DNA of 9,390 bases from JAKAFX01 sp043196285 (GTDB lineage Archaea; Thermoplasmatota; Thermoplasmata; Thermoplasmatales; Thermoplasmataceae). The stretch's first letter is position 1; each line of letters opens with the position of its first letter. Positions 1 to 7,116 of the stretch are shown here, in pieces. Both the position numbers and the translations under genes were made by a program. Under the pieces are notes generated by a model. The model had not been told where the DNA came from and did no database searches. It worked only from the letters and a program-made list of their open reading frames with translations. The stretch is taken from positions 1 to 9,390 of the forward strand of contig JBBYJL010000050.1 of NCBI GenBank assembly GCA_043196285.1, given 5' to 3'.

Positions 1-1
1 C

Positions 2-1201
2 GTTGTGGCAATATCATTTCTTATTTCGTTTACCACAATCAATTCCGTGGTTTACCTGTCCAGAAGGTACCGCAGCAATGGCGGCTACTACAGTTATGCA
101 GGTTCCATTTTCGGCAAGCCTGCTGGGCTGTTCACCGGCTTTCTCTATGTAGCTTACTCCTTTCTTGTCCTGCCTGACATCGTTTTCTTTGACACATCGT
201 TTCTTGGTTCTGTGTTTCCTGCGTTCATCCATCTCTATACAGTGAAGATATTCGTATCTGTGATATTTGTTGTTTCGCCACTCATACTCGTGTCACTGGG
301 ACTGAAGAGATCAATCCTTTATACAATAGCTGCCGGCGTATCCGAACTGGCATTCATACTGGTTCTGGGCATTCTTCTGATGGTTTACAGAGATCCTGTT
401 CCTGCTGTATACACCGCTCAGGCGAACCCTGTCGTCTCTGTCTTCCAGGGACTGATCTTCGGCATACTTGCATTTTCGGGAGGAGCATCATCCATATTTC
501 TTTCGGAGAATACCAGGAATGGCAAGAAGACTGTGCCACGTGCTCTTCTGATCTCCTATCTTGCAACCGGATCATCGATGATCTTTGTGTCTGTTGGAAT
601 TGTTTTATTCCTCGGAAACTCAATCTCACTGTATTCCCAGAATCCCATCTACCTCATTACTGATGCTGATTCCAGAATCTCAATCGTTCTGGGGATATTC
701 GTGATCTCATTCGTGATACTGAGCTCCCTCAATCTGACTGTCTCATACATGAATGCACTCCGCAACTCCGTGAGGAAGATGATCCGTGACGGGATAATTC
801 CCGGAGGACTGTCATTCACCGGTACTACTGCCGGATTCGTCCTTTCGTCCATGTGCGTCTCCATACCGACAGTCATTGTAATGTCATATTTTTATGGATT
901 CCTCGTTTCATTCACGATCATTGCTACGCTTGTATCCTCATTCTATGTGACAATACACATAATTGTCAATTCCGGATATTTCATTGCAGTGATACGTGAA
1001 AGACCCGTTCTAGCAGCACTTCCTGTGGTCTCGACAGGCGTTCTTGGCATTGCGCTCGTTTCGACCATGGTTTCCGCATTTCCTGCTGTTCCCCTGATCG
1101 GATCGTACCTTACCGTTTTAATAATAATCGCTGCATTCGCATTCCTTTCCCGCGCCACAGACAGTGAATACTACAGGAATGTTGAATTCAATGTGGAATA
1201 G
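2..1201 (+). CDS. APC-superfamily amino acid permease, 5' end cut off by window
   Basis: This is a polytopic membrane protein, probably a proton- or cation-coupled amino acid importer of the APC superfamily. The frame is open from base 2. A GTG at base 5 is almost certainly internal, because the sequence begins inside a hydrophobic helix and reaches a family landmark (GGYYSYAGSIFGKPAG) only about 26 residues later. In APC permeases that motif lies at the start of the third helix, so the first helix and most of the second are outside the window. Counted from base 5, two more family landmarks are visible: a glycine-rich helix followed by SENTRNGKKTVPRALL (about residues 167-182), and a helix ending in the loop RNSVRKMIRDGIIPG (about 251-265). 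About ten further hydrophobic helices follow to the TAG stop at 1199-1201. The gene converges on the cobT-like gene with 11 bp between stop codons. A T5 run at 1225-1229 may end its transcript. Substrate cannot be told from sequence. Confidence 0.85.
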   Translation, partial: VVAISFLISFTTINSVVYLSRRYRSNGGYYSYAGSIFGKPAGLFTGFLYVAYSFLVLPDIVFFDTSFLGSVFPAFIHLYTVKIFVSVIFVVSPLILVSLGLKRSILYTIAAGVSELAFILVLGILLMVYRDPVPAVYTAQANPVVSVFQGLIFGILAFSGGASSIFLSENTRNGKKTVPRALLISYLATGSSMIFVSVGIVLFLGNSISLYSQNPIYLITDADSRISIVLGIFVISFVILSSLNLTVSYMNALRNSVRKMIRDGIIPGGLSFTGTTAGFVLSSMCVSIPTVIVMSYFYGFLVSFTIIATLVSSFYVTIHIIVNSGYFIAVIRERPVLAALPVVSTGVLGIALVSTMVSAFPAVPLIGSYLTVLIIIAAFAFLSRATDSEYYRNVEFNVE

Positions 1202-1212
1202 TGACTGTATTA

Positions 1213-2238
1213 TCATTTCATGAATTTTTCATAGGTCGAATCTATTGCCCTGTAGACCCTGCTTTCTCCAGTCTCCAGAAGAGCTTTTCCAAGGAAGAAC
1301 CCCATACCCACGCCCTCCCTCACATGACCCCTCTCATATTCCCTGAGGCCCTGATATTGAAATTTACTGAAGTCAAGCCTTGAGATAACAATGTCGTCAT
1401 CATGAACAAGTTCCCTGATCGCCGAACCCCTGTGATCCATTATCCAGCTGGTAGTTGCGATGATCCTCTGCCCATCGGGTTCGTTTATCATTCTGTCCAG
1501 ATTCAGTATATTGGCCATCTGAGTACCACCGGCAAATATTACGTTCCTGTCCCCAAGTTCTCCAAGCATGGAAAGTGCAACCGACATCGTATAATCGCCT
1601 GTTTCCCTGACTGCCATCATGGGATCTTCAATTCTTCCGCATCTCTTCAGGGCCATGCTGACTACTTCCTCCTTGATATCCCTCGGATCATTGATCATGC
1701 TGCTGCTCGTTTCTGCACTGCTTCCAAGCATGCGGAGGACTGTCTGTGCTGTTGTTGTCCCTCCAGGCACTGTCTCCGCAATCACGATATTGTCCAATGA
1801 TCTAATCAGCGATCCCAGGTACCTCCCGAATTCCAGCGATCTTTCAAATTCTGGCAAAGCTGTTGTCGTTGAAGGATCTTCTGCAGGACCGATGCCTGAA
1901 TAAAAAAAAGGGATCCTGGGAAAATTCCTAAACCCACAGTCTGCTACGATGATCCTGAGGCCAAGGATACTGTTACATGCCAGGGATACGATTGCAGGTG
2001 TCGGTATCCCTTCAGGTGTCATAGGCGGATCACTCATGCTCTCGCATCTCCCATGCACCATTATCTCTGAATCAACCACAGCTGTCATGAATGACAGTTC
2101 CGGGGTTGATCCTGCCGCAGATATTCCCTGGCGAAGGGTAACCTTCGAGCTGCCTGCCAGAAGCACGACCAGGGTATTCTCATTCGTGATTGATGAAATA
2201 GTCTGGATCGAACTGTCAGATCCTGTTATTTTGCCCAT
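1213..2238 (-). CDS. cobT: Archaeal CobT-type nicotinate-nucleotide:base phosphoribosyltransferase (UPF0284 family)
   Basis: This 341-residue cytosolic protein belongs to the archaeal branch of the CobT superfamily. CobT enzymes transfer phosphoribose from nicotinate mononucleotide to the lower-ligand base, giving alpha-ribazole phosphate and nicotinate. Visible signatures are ETVPGGTTTA (155-164), FAGGTQM (235-241) and, near the C-terminus, REGVGMGFF, in which Glu308 matches the position of the CobT general base. Length and motif order fit the family. The ATG at 2238 is preceded, in the same frame, by TAC and the TGA that ends cbiB, so no earlier start is possible. I see no Shine-Dalgarno match, so translation is probably coupled to cbiB. 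It is the last gene of the minus-strand cob operon. The position inside a cobamide operon is good support for the assignment. The actual base used by this organism is not evident. Confidence 0.88.
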   Translation of the reverse strand: MGKITGSDSSIQTISSITNENTLVVLLAGSSKVTLRQGISAAGSTPELSFMTAVVDSEIMVHGRCESMSDPPMTPEGIPTPAIVSLACNSILGLRIIVADCGFRNFPRIPFFYSGIGPAEDPSTTTALPEFERSLEFGRYLGSLIRSLDNIVIAETVPGGTTTAQTVLRMLGSSAETSSSMINDPRDIKEEVVSMALKRCGRIEDPMMAVRETGDYTMSVALSMLGELGDRNVIFAGGTQMANILNLDRMINEPDGQRIIATTSWIMDHRGSAIRELVHDDDIVISRLDFSKFQYQGLREYERGHVREGVGMGFFLGKALLETGESRVYRAIDSTYEKFMK

Positions 2239-2241
2239 GTA

Positions 2242-3189
2242 TCATAAGATTATGGAAAGTAATAAAACTGGCGCTATCACAAATGCAAGCACGAAAATGA
2301 ACGATGACAGATAAAATATGACCATTGCAGTTCTCACATCATGAATCTCGGGGTTCCTTCCCCCATCGTTGAGTATATATGATCCATGTTTCTCCAGCCT
2401 GACGCCCATGCCAATTGCTATTGCACCCATTGGCCAGCCGGCATTTTTGCTTTCAGTGTTCCTGCTTATCGCGGCCAGTGACTTTTTTTCTCTTCTTCCT
2501 GTAATTAACCGCGAGGACAGGAGAATTACGTATCCGGATAGCCTGGCAGGAATGTAATTCACAATGGTATCTGCGACCGCAGAAGCTCTTCCAAACCTAA
2601 TGTTCCTGTCGTCCTTGTATCCTACGGTTGAATCCAGCGTACTGGTCACTCTGGCGAACATAGCACCGAACACCTTGAAATACGGGAAATAGAAAAGAGG
2701 GGATGCAAACCCGTCAACAAACCCTTCAGATATGGTCTCTATGGATGCTGAACATATCCCATGGAGATCGAGGTCCGCTGTATTTCTTCTTACAACCAGC
2801 GAAAGGTGTCTGCGGGCACTTTCAATATCACCTGAATCAAGCGATCTGACAATAGGATCAACATGAGATCCCATTGATGTCATGGCGAAGCTTGTCTTCA
2901 GGAGAAATCCAGCCGCAATCAGGTATATCACAAATATAAATCCTGTCAGAAAAAGTACCACATATAGGATGAGAAGGACCAGTGCTTCAGTAATGGCAAG
3001 AAGCAGGATTCCTCCAAGAACCTGGTTCTTCATCTTCCTGAGAGGTTTTTCAACGAAAGATATGATTTTTCCAAGGATCACAACAGGATGTGCACTGTTT
3101 CTTGGTTCTCCAAAAACTATGTCAATGAGAAATGATATACCGATTATTGCAAGTGATACAAGCAAAAGCTGTGAGTCTATCTGAACCAT
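2242..3189 (-). CDS. cbiB: Adenosylcobinamide-phosphate synthase CbiB
   Basis: This 315-residue integral membrane enzyme attaches aminopropanol phosphate to the f-side chain of adenosylcobyric acid, giving adenosylcobinamide phosphate. Family landmarks run in order: DIVFGEPRNSAHPVVILGK (about 23-41); RRNTADLDLHG, then a conserved SIETISEGFVDGFASPLFYF block; TLDSTVGYKDDRNIRFG, then an ADTIVNYIPARL block; and NAGWPMGAIAIGMGVRLEKHGSY. Hydrophobic segments occur at the N-terminus, in the region around residues 60-95, and at the C-terminus. The ATG at 3189 lies inside the end of cobQ, overlapping it by 13 nt. A GGAG stands 11 nt upstream of it, a weak and rather distant ribosome site. The gene is the third of four in the cob operon, and its stop is 3 nt before the cobT start in the same frame. 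In some naming schemes this enzyme is called CobD, which should not be confused with the PLP enzyme at the head of the operon. Confidence 0.93.
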   Translation of the reverse strand: MVQIDSQLLLVSLAIIGISFLIDIVFGEPRNSAHPVVILGKIISFVEKPLRKMKNQVLGGILLLAITEALVLLILYVVLFLTGFIFVIYLIAAGFLLKTSFAMTSMGSHVDPIVRSLDSGDIESARRHLSLVVRRNTADLDLHGICSASIETISEGFVDGFASPLFYFPYFKVFGAMFARVTSTLDSTVGYKDDRNIRFGRASAVADTIVNYIPARLSGYVILLSSRLITGRREKKSLAAISRNTESKNAGWPMGAIAIGMGVRLEKHGSYILNDGGRNPEIHDVRTAMVIFYLSSFIFVLAFVIAPVLLLSIIL

Positions 3190-4592
3190 GAGATGATTTG
3201 CTCCACGTTGATGTTTTTTGCAAAAATATCAGCAAGAAGAGAAATGTTGTCCTCGAGTATCTCTCCGTATGATCTGTCAGGCGTTCTTCCCGTGAAGAAC
3301 CTGTATATGGCGGTATTTTCAAGTATCCCGTGAATGTTTGTTCCGTATGCGTTAAGCGATGAGGACACTGATCCCTCAGGGCCGTTTTCAGTACTGAACA
3401 TCGGATGATCCTTTGTCTGCGCTGATCCGTAGTGGATCTCGTATCCAGTGCCGCCGACATCGTTTCCTAATGGGGTTCCTGATCCCCTATATTCCGTTTT
3501 CCTGACAGTCTTTTCACGATTATAAACGGTCAGTGAATCAAACATTCCCAGTCCTCTTTCGCTGGTTCCGTCAGGAAACCTGATCTCTCTTCCCATCATC
3601 TGGTATCCTCCACAAATCCCAAGGATCTTTGTCCCGCCTGACGCAGCTGAGATTATTGAATCAGCGAGGCCGGATGATCTGATATATCTCAGATCCTCCT
3701 TCACATTCTTCGAACCTGGAAGGATTATCAGTTTTGCAAGATCAAGTGCGTCCCTATCATTGCCTGATACAAATCTTATTCCCCCTCCATAGGCAAACAC
3801 GGGATCAAGGTCGCTGAAATTCTCCATGTAGGGATATTTGATTACCGCGATAGAATTTCCCAGTATCTTCTCCGAAGAATAGTCCAGTGAATCCTCTCCC
3901 GGAAGATTCAGGTTATCTATGTATGGCATGACCCCAAGAACCGGCTTGGAAGTGAGTTCACTTATCCTTTCAAGACCAACCTTCAGCATGCCAGATTCAC
4001 CACGCATCTTGTTTATTATGAAACCGGAGACTTTCTCGCTGCCCTTCATCAGCATAACTGTTCCGTACAGTGACGCAAATACGCCTCCCCGATCTATATC
4101 GCCAACAAGTATTGATCTCTGTGCGTATCTTGATAAGATGTAAGTGTTGGCGATATCATGATCCATAAGGTTTATTTCGGCCGGTGATCCTGCACCTTCA
4201 GCTATTATGATATCAAATCTGTCTCCCAATAATGAAATGGATTTATCAACTGCTTTCCGACCATTCCGCTTCAGATATCCTTGATATTCCTGAATGCTCA
4301 TAACTCCCCTTGATCTTCCTAGCAGGATAACCTGTGAATGACCATTTCCCTCTGGTTTCAGGAGAATAGGGTTCATCTCCTTCAGAGGATTCTGTTTTGC
4401 CGCCCTTGATTGCAGCCACTGTGCCCTGGCTATCTCAGATCCATCTGCTATCGATATGGAATTGAGCGACATGTTCATGGCCTTGAACGGAGATACCGAA
4501 TATCCGCTTTCAGAAAATATCCTGCATAGCGCTGTCGTGATAAGTGTTTTCCCGGCGGATGAGGACGTCCCAAGTACCATCAGCATGCGCAT
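3177..4592 (-). CDS. cobQ: Cobyric acid synthase (glutamine-hydrolysing), CobQ/CbiP
   Basis: This 471-residue cytosolic amidotransferase converts adenosylcobyrinate a,c-diamide to adenosylcobyric acid by four ATP- and glutamine-dependent amidations. The N-terminal P-loop synthetase domain shows GTSSSAGKT (8-16), PFKAMNMSLNS (35-45), EIARAQ (53-58), the EGAGSPAEINL block (132-142) and GDIDRGGVFA (164-173). The C-terminal class I glutaminase-like domain shows LPGSKN (291-296), the nucleophile Cys327 in GICGGYQMMG, and His421 in THE sequence GTNIHG. All key residues are present and the length is typical of the family. The start ATG at 4592 lies 4 nt after the upstream stop, and an AGGTGA ribosome site stands 9 nt before it. 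Met3 and Met5 are possible later starts but fit that spacing less well. The presence of this enzyme suggests that the organism makes corrinoid from an early precursor and does not only salvage cobinamide. Confidence 0.95.
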   Translation of the reverse strand: MRMLMVLGTSSSAGKTLITTALCRIFSESGYSVSPFKAMNMSLNSISIADGSEIARAQWLQSRAAKQNPLKEMNPILLKPEGNGHSQVILLGRSRGVMSIQEYQGYLKRNGRKAVDKSISLLGDRFDIIIAEGAGSPAEINLMDHDIANTYILSRYAQRSILVGDIDRGGVFASLYGTVMLMKGSEKVSGFIINKMRGESGMLKVGLERISELTSKPVLGVMPYIDNLNLPGEDSLDYSSEKILGNSIAVIKYPYMENFSDLDPVFAYGGGIRFVSGNDRDALDLAKLIILPGSKNVKEDLRYIRSSGLADSIISAASGGTKILGICGGYQMMGREIRFPDGTSERGLGMFDSLTVYNREKTVRKTEYRGSGTPLGNDVGGTGYEIHYGSAQTKDHPMFSTENGPEGSVSSSLNAYGTNIHGILENTAIYRFFTGRTPDRSYGEILEDNISLLADIFAKNINVEQIISWFR

Positions 4593-4596
4593 GGTA

Positions 4597-5640
4597 TCAG
4601 ATCACCTGCCTCAGTGCTTCGAATAGCATATCAGTCAGATATTTCGGCTTTACTGATATCCTCATGTACTGTCTGCCGAAGTCCCGGTAATTCCATAGTG
4701 ATCTTACAAGGATTCCCGATGATTCCAGTGAGGAGAGAAGTTTGTCTGGATCGATCCCATTCCTGATCCTGAATGTGACGTAATTGGCATGAGGTTCGCC
4801 TACCTTTTCCATCCCAATTTTCCTCATTGATCCTATCAGGTATTCCCTGCTTTCCTTCACCATGTCTGTTGATTTCCTTATTCCTTCCAGATCAATGTTT
4901 CTCATGATTTCCAGGTGATCCTGTCCTATAGCCCATGGTTCCATGATCCTTTCGAAAGCTTCCAAGTTTGTATGTTTGGATACCAGATATCCCATTCTGA
5001 TTGAGGGCATCGCAAGTATCTTTGTCAAGGATCTGCCAAGCACAAGGTTACTAAACTCATTCACAAGCGGCACTGTAGTAAAGAATTCCGTATCTCCTGT
5101 AAAGTCTATGAAAGCCTCGTCTATAAACACCATTGATCCTACCCTCTCTGCCGACTCGATTATCCCCCTCAGATCAGGCATAGATATCATAGATCCTGTT
5201 GGATTGTCAGGTCGTGTCAAAATAACAGCAGACGGGCTGAATCTGTCCAGTATATGAGGATTAGCTGATACGATCCTGTCCGGCAGGACGGTACATCTTA
5301 TATCATTAATATTGCAGACACGCTCATATTCGGTGAATGTCGGAGAAACGACAAGTAATTTTGAATTCTCGTAAAGATCGCCGATCAGATGAATGAAATG
5401 GGTAAGCCCTGGACCCAGTAGGATTTCTTCACTTCTTGCCTGGGAATATCTGGAAAGTTTTTCCAGCAGCCACTCAGGCTGGTCCTCAGGATAGATTCTG
5501 AGGTATTCACTTCCACCTGTCTTACCGATGTCTCCAAGATCGATGAAATCGTTCAGGTTTGAGGAGAAGTCGATTACGGAGTTTAGATTCCTTCCAGAAT
5601 ATATCATTGGCCAAATGTTACCGCCATGTTCCGATCGCAC
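4597..5640 (-). CDS. cobD: CobD-like threonine-phosphate decarboxylase (PLP fold type I)
   Basis: This 347-residue PLP-dependent enzyme of the HisC/CobD group probably decarboxylates L-threonine O-3-phosphate to (R)-1-aminopropan-2-ol phosphate, the linker used by CbiB. The N-terminal HGGN (5-8) and DFSSNLN (24-30) are typical of CobD more than of histidinol-phosphate aminotransferase. The fold type I active-site residues are in place: DNPTG (145-149), Asp174 in FIDEAFIDF, the PLP-binding Lys207 in GRSLTK, Arg215 in SIRMGY, and the carboxylate-binding Arg327 near the C-terminus. There is no kinase domain, so phosphothreonine must come from another enzyme. The start is GTG at 5640. It has no ribosome site, but a TATA-like TTAATA lies 23-28 nt upstream, which fits a leaderless transcript starting at or near this codon. 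It heads the four-gene minus-strand operon. HisC activity cannot be fully excluded from sequence, but the context argues strongly for CobD. Confidence 0.86.
   Translation of the reverse strand: MRSEHGGNIWPMIYSGRNLNSVIDFSSNLNDFIDLGDIGKTGGSEYLRIYPEDQPEWLLEKLSRYSQARSEEILLGPGLTHFIHLIGDLYENSKLLVVSPTFTEYERVCNINDIRCTVLPDRIVSANPHILDRFSPSAVILTRPDNPTGSMISMPDLRGIIESAERVGSMVFIDEAFIDFTGDTEFFTTVPLVNEFSNLVLGRSLTKILAMPSIRMGYLVSKHTNLEAFERIMEPWAIGQDHLEIMRNIDLEGIRKSTDMVKESREYLIGSMRKIGMEKVGEPHANYVTFRIRNGIDPDKLLSSLESSGILVRSLWNYRDFGRQYMRISVKPKYLTDMLFEALRQVI
4602..4607 (-). promoter_or_regulatory. Ribosome binding site of cobQ
   Basis: AGGTGA on the minus strand, inside the last codons of the cobD-like gene and 9 nt before the cobQ ATG, matches the archaeal 16S anti-Shine-Dalgarno sequence. 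It supports the start at 4592 over the two nearby in-frame Met codons. Confidence 0.65.
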
Positions 5641-5662
5641 AGAACCTTATCCACAACTGACT

Positions 5663-5668
5663 TATTAA
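5663..5668 (-). promoter_or_regulatory. TATA-like box for the minus-strand cob operon
   Basis: TTAATA on the minus strand lies 23-28 nt before the GTG start of the cobD-like gene. That is the expected archaeal distance if the transcript begins at the start codon. It mirrors the box at 5681-5686 on the other strand. Confidence 0.5.
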
Positions 5669-5680
5669 CCAAACCATAAC

Positions 5681-5686
5681 TTAATA
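5681..5686 (+). promoter_or_regulatory. TATA-like box for cobS
   Basis: TTAATA on the plus strand lies 25-30 nt before the TTG start of cobS, fitting a leaderless transcript. It forms an inverted pair with the box at 5663-5668, with 12 bp between them that would have to hold both upstream BRE elements. Confidence 0.5.
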
Positions 5687-5710
5687 TCTGTAAGAGAGAA
5701 TAACTGCAGC

Positions 5711-6463
5711 TTGAGATACAAGACACTGACCGGACTGAGATCGGCTATCTCGTTTCTTACGGTAATTCCAATGGGCTCAGACGGGATTAGCGATTATGCG
5801 CACTACTACTTCTCGATTGTGGGAATATTCACAGGGTTTGTCGCCGGCCTTGTATATTTTATCTCAGACATCTATCTTGGAAGTCTTGTTGGTTCCTCGC
5901 TTGCACTTGCTGCACTGCTTTTAATAAGTGGTTTTACCCATCTCGACGGGGTGCTTGATTCAGGGGATGCCCTGATGGCCAGGGGTAGCCTCGAAAGGAG
6001 AAGGGAGATACTGAAGGATCGGTTCCTCGGAGCAGGGGCAATAGGAACAGCAATGATCATCTACATCCCAACATTTGCGTTCCTGACTCTCTTCACTCCG
6101 CTTACAGGCTTCATGGTAATAATAATGGCAGAGACCATGTCAAAGTTTTCAATGATTCTCATGATTTCCGGCAACTCAACCTTTGGCGACGGACTGGCAA
6201 AGAGATTCAAGATTTCATTGGGAATGAGGAGCGGTCTCAGTGTACTGGTGAATCTCATACCGATCCTGATCGTGACTTTCCTGATGTTCCCTTGGTTCCT
6301 TATTGTCTTGACAATAGCGATAACAATCTCCTATGCCTCTTCCAGGATGCTCGAACATGTGTTCCATGGAATAAACGGCGATCTGATTGGCCTCAACGCA
6401 GAGTTCTCAAGGGTGCTCTATCTTGCCCTTTTCTCTGTCGTACTTGTATCTCTGATCCACTGA
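5711..6463 (+). CDS. cobS: Adenosylcobinamide-GDP ribazoletransferase (cobalamin synthase) CobS
   Basis: This 250-residue integral membrane enzyme joins adenosylcobinamide-GDP with alpha-ribazole (or its phosphate), the last assembly step of the coenzyme. The family pattern is clear: an N-terminal AISFLTVIPMG (12-22), then the HLDGVLDSGDAL metal-binding motif (77-88), then ILKDRFLGAGAIGTA (100-114), and the C-terminal GDLIGLNAEFSR (223-234). Several hydrophobic helices lie between. The start is TTG at 5711. No in-frame ATG or GTG lies nearby upstream, the next in-frame ATG would remove the conserved FLTVIP block, and a TATA-like box lies 25-30 nt upstream with no ribosome site. It is transcribed away from the other four cobamide genes, from a shared 70-bp region. 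The pyrophosphatase gene begins 47 nt downstream and may be read on the same transcript. Confidence 0.93.
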   Translation: MRYKTLTGLRSAISFLTVIPMGSDGISDYAHYYFSIVGIFTGFVAGLVYFISDIYLGSLVGSSLALAALLLISGFTHLDGVLDSGDALMARGSLERRREILKDRFLGAGAIGTAMIIYIPTFAFLTLFTPLTGFMVIIMAETMSKFSMILMISGNSTFGDGLAKRFKISLGMRSGLSVLVNLIPILIVTFLMFPWFLIVLTIAITISYASSRMLEHVFHGINGDLIGLNAEFSRVLYLALFSVVLVSLIH

Positions 6464-6480
6464 CTCACAGAAAAGGTATT

Positions 6481-6488
6481 ACTTAATT
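6481..6488 (+). promoter_or_regulatory. Possible TATA-like box for the pyrophosphatase gene
   Basis: ACTTAATT lies 23-30 nt before the ATG at 6511, a spacing that would allow a separate leaderless start. A ribosome site is also present, so the gene may instead be read through from cobS. Confidence 0.3.
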
Positions 6489-6499
6489 CTGCAATATAA

Positions 6500-6505
6500 A
6501 GGTGA
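6500..6505 (+). promoter_or_regulatory. Ribosome binding site of the pyrophosphatase gene
   Basis: AGGTGA stands 5 nt before the ATG at 6511. It includes the in-frame GTG at 6502, which makes that GTG a less likely start. Confidence 0.55.
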
Positions 6506-6510
6506 TAGAA

Positions 6511-7050
6511 ATGGAAAGTTATTGGCATTCTGTGCCATCAGGACCAAATCCTCCTGAGGATCTGTTTGTAATCGTGGAGACCCCAAAGGGAAGCAAGAAC
6601 AAGTACGAGATTGCCAAGGAATACGGTGGGATAATACTGGACCGGGTTCTTCACTCTTCTGTTGTGTATCCAGTCGATTATGGTTTGGTTCCAAGAACGT
6701 ATTATACAGACAAGGACCCTATTGATGCACTTGTGCTTATATCGGAGGGGACCTATCCAGGAGTCATCGTGAATGCAAGACCCATAGGAATTATGAGAAT
6801 GGTAGATGGTGGCGTGAAGGACAACAAGATTGTCACTGTCGCAAAGGGAGATCCTGTGTACAGAAAAATCTCGTCTCTCAATGATCTGCAGGAACATACA
6901 CTCAAGGAGATAGCGAATTTCTTTGAGACTTACAAGATCTTGGAGAACAAAAAGACTGAGGTACTTGGATGGGGAGACAAATCTGAGGCTATAACAGAGA
7001 TAGACGAATCAATGCAAGCATATGCAAAACTCTTCGAAAAGAAATATTAA
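6511..7050 (+). CDS. ppa: Family I inorganic pyrophosphatase
   Basis: This 179-residue soluble enzyme hydrolyses pyrophosphate to two phosphates with Mg2+ and so pulls forward PPi-releasing reactions. All active-site residues of the family I enzymes can be matched to their E. coli counterparts (in brackets): Glu23 (E20), Lys31 (K29), Arg45 (R43), Tyr53 and Tyr57 (Y51, Y55), Asp67, Asp69 and Asp72 in the DKDPID motif (D65, D67, D70), Asp99 and Asp104 (D97, D102), Lys106 (K104), and Tyr141-Lys142. The length is typical. I chose ATG 6511, which gives the N-terminus MESYWHSVPSG, because AGGTGA lies 5 nt before it. The alternative GTG at 6502 would add three residues and sits inside that ribosome site. 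The gene follows cobS by 47 nt on the same strand. It is a housekeeping gene, and its place beside cobamide genes may be incidental. Confidence 0.96.
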   Translation: MESYWHSVPSGPNPPEDLFVIVETPKGSKNKYEIAKEYGGIILDRVLHSSVVYPVDYGLVPRTYYTDKDPIDALVLISEGTYPGVIVNARPIGIMRMVDGGVKDNKIVTVAKGDPVYRKISSLNDLQEHTLKEIANFFETYKILENKKTEVLGWGDKSEAITEIDESMQAYAKLFEKKY

Positions 7051-7068
7051 ATTTTAATTATACATTTT
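7051..7068 (+). terminator. Possible T-rich terminator after the pyrophosphatase gene
   Basis: Two T4 runs (7052-7055 and 7065-7068) in an AT-rich stretch directly follow the TAA stop, with no hairpin. Archaeal termination commonly uses such T-rich stretches. The next gene has its own TATA-like box just downstream. Confidence 0.35.
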
Positions 7069-7087
7069 CGCCGGGTCTGGAAAGAAC

Positions 7088-7096
7088 TTATGTAAA
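7088..7096 (+). promoter_or_regulatory. TATA-like box for the ABC exporter operon
   Basis: TTATGTAAA, preceded by a purine-rich BRE-like GGAAAGAAC, lies 21-29 nt before the ATG at 7117. The spacing fits a leaderless transcript and supports that start. Confidence 0.5.
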
Positions 7097-7116
7097 GGAA
7101 GAGAATCGGGATAGAT

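Noticed and set aside
5..7. GTG at base 5 as the true start of the permease
   Set aside because: The frame is open to the window edge, and an APC permease beginning here would lack the first helix and most of the second, including the substrate-binding part.
1402..1800. Plus-strand ORF of 132 codons opposite cobT
   Set aside because: It lies wholly antisense to a well-supported gene, is rich in Cys and His, and has no family pattern or promoter. It is a shadow of the minus-strand codons.
3122..3460. Minus-strand ORF of 112 codons spanning the cobQ-cbiB junction
   Set aside because: It is out of frame with two genes whose motifs continue to their ends, and the protein shows no recognisable domain.
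5641..5710. Cobalamin riboswitch upstream of the cob genes
   Set aside because: The region is only 70 bp, has no B12-box or multi-arm fold, and the transcripts appear leaderless, leaving no room for a riboswitch.
6538..6897. Minus-strand ORF of 119 codons opposite the pyrophosphatase gene
   Set aside because: It is antisense to a gene with every catalytic residue in place and has no motif or start signal of its own.
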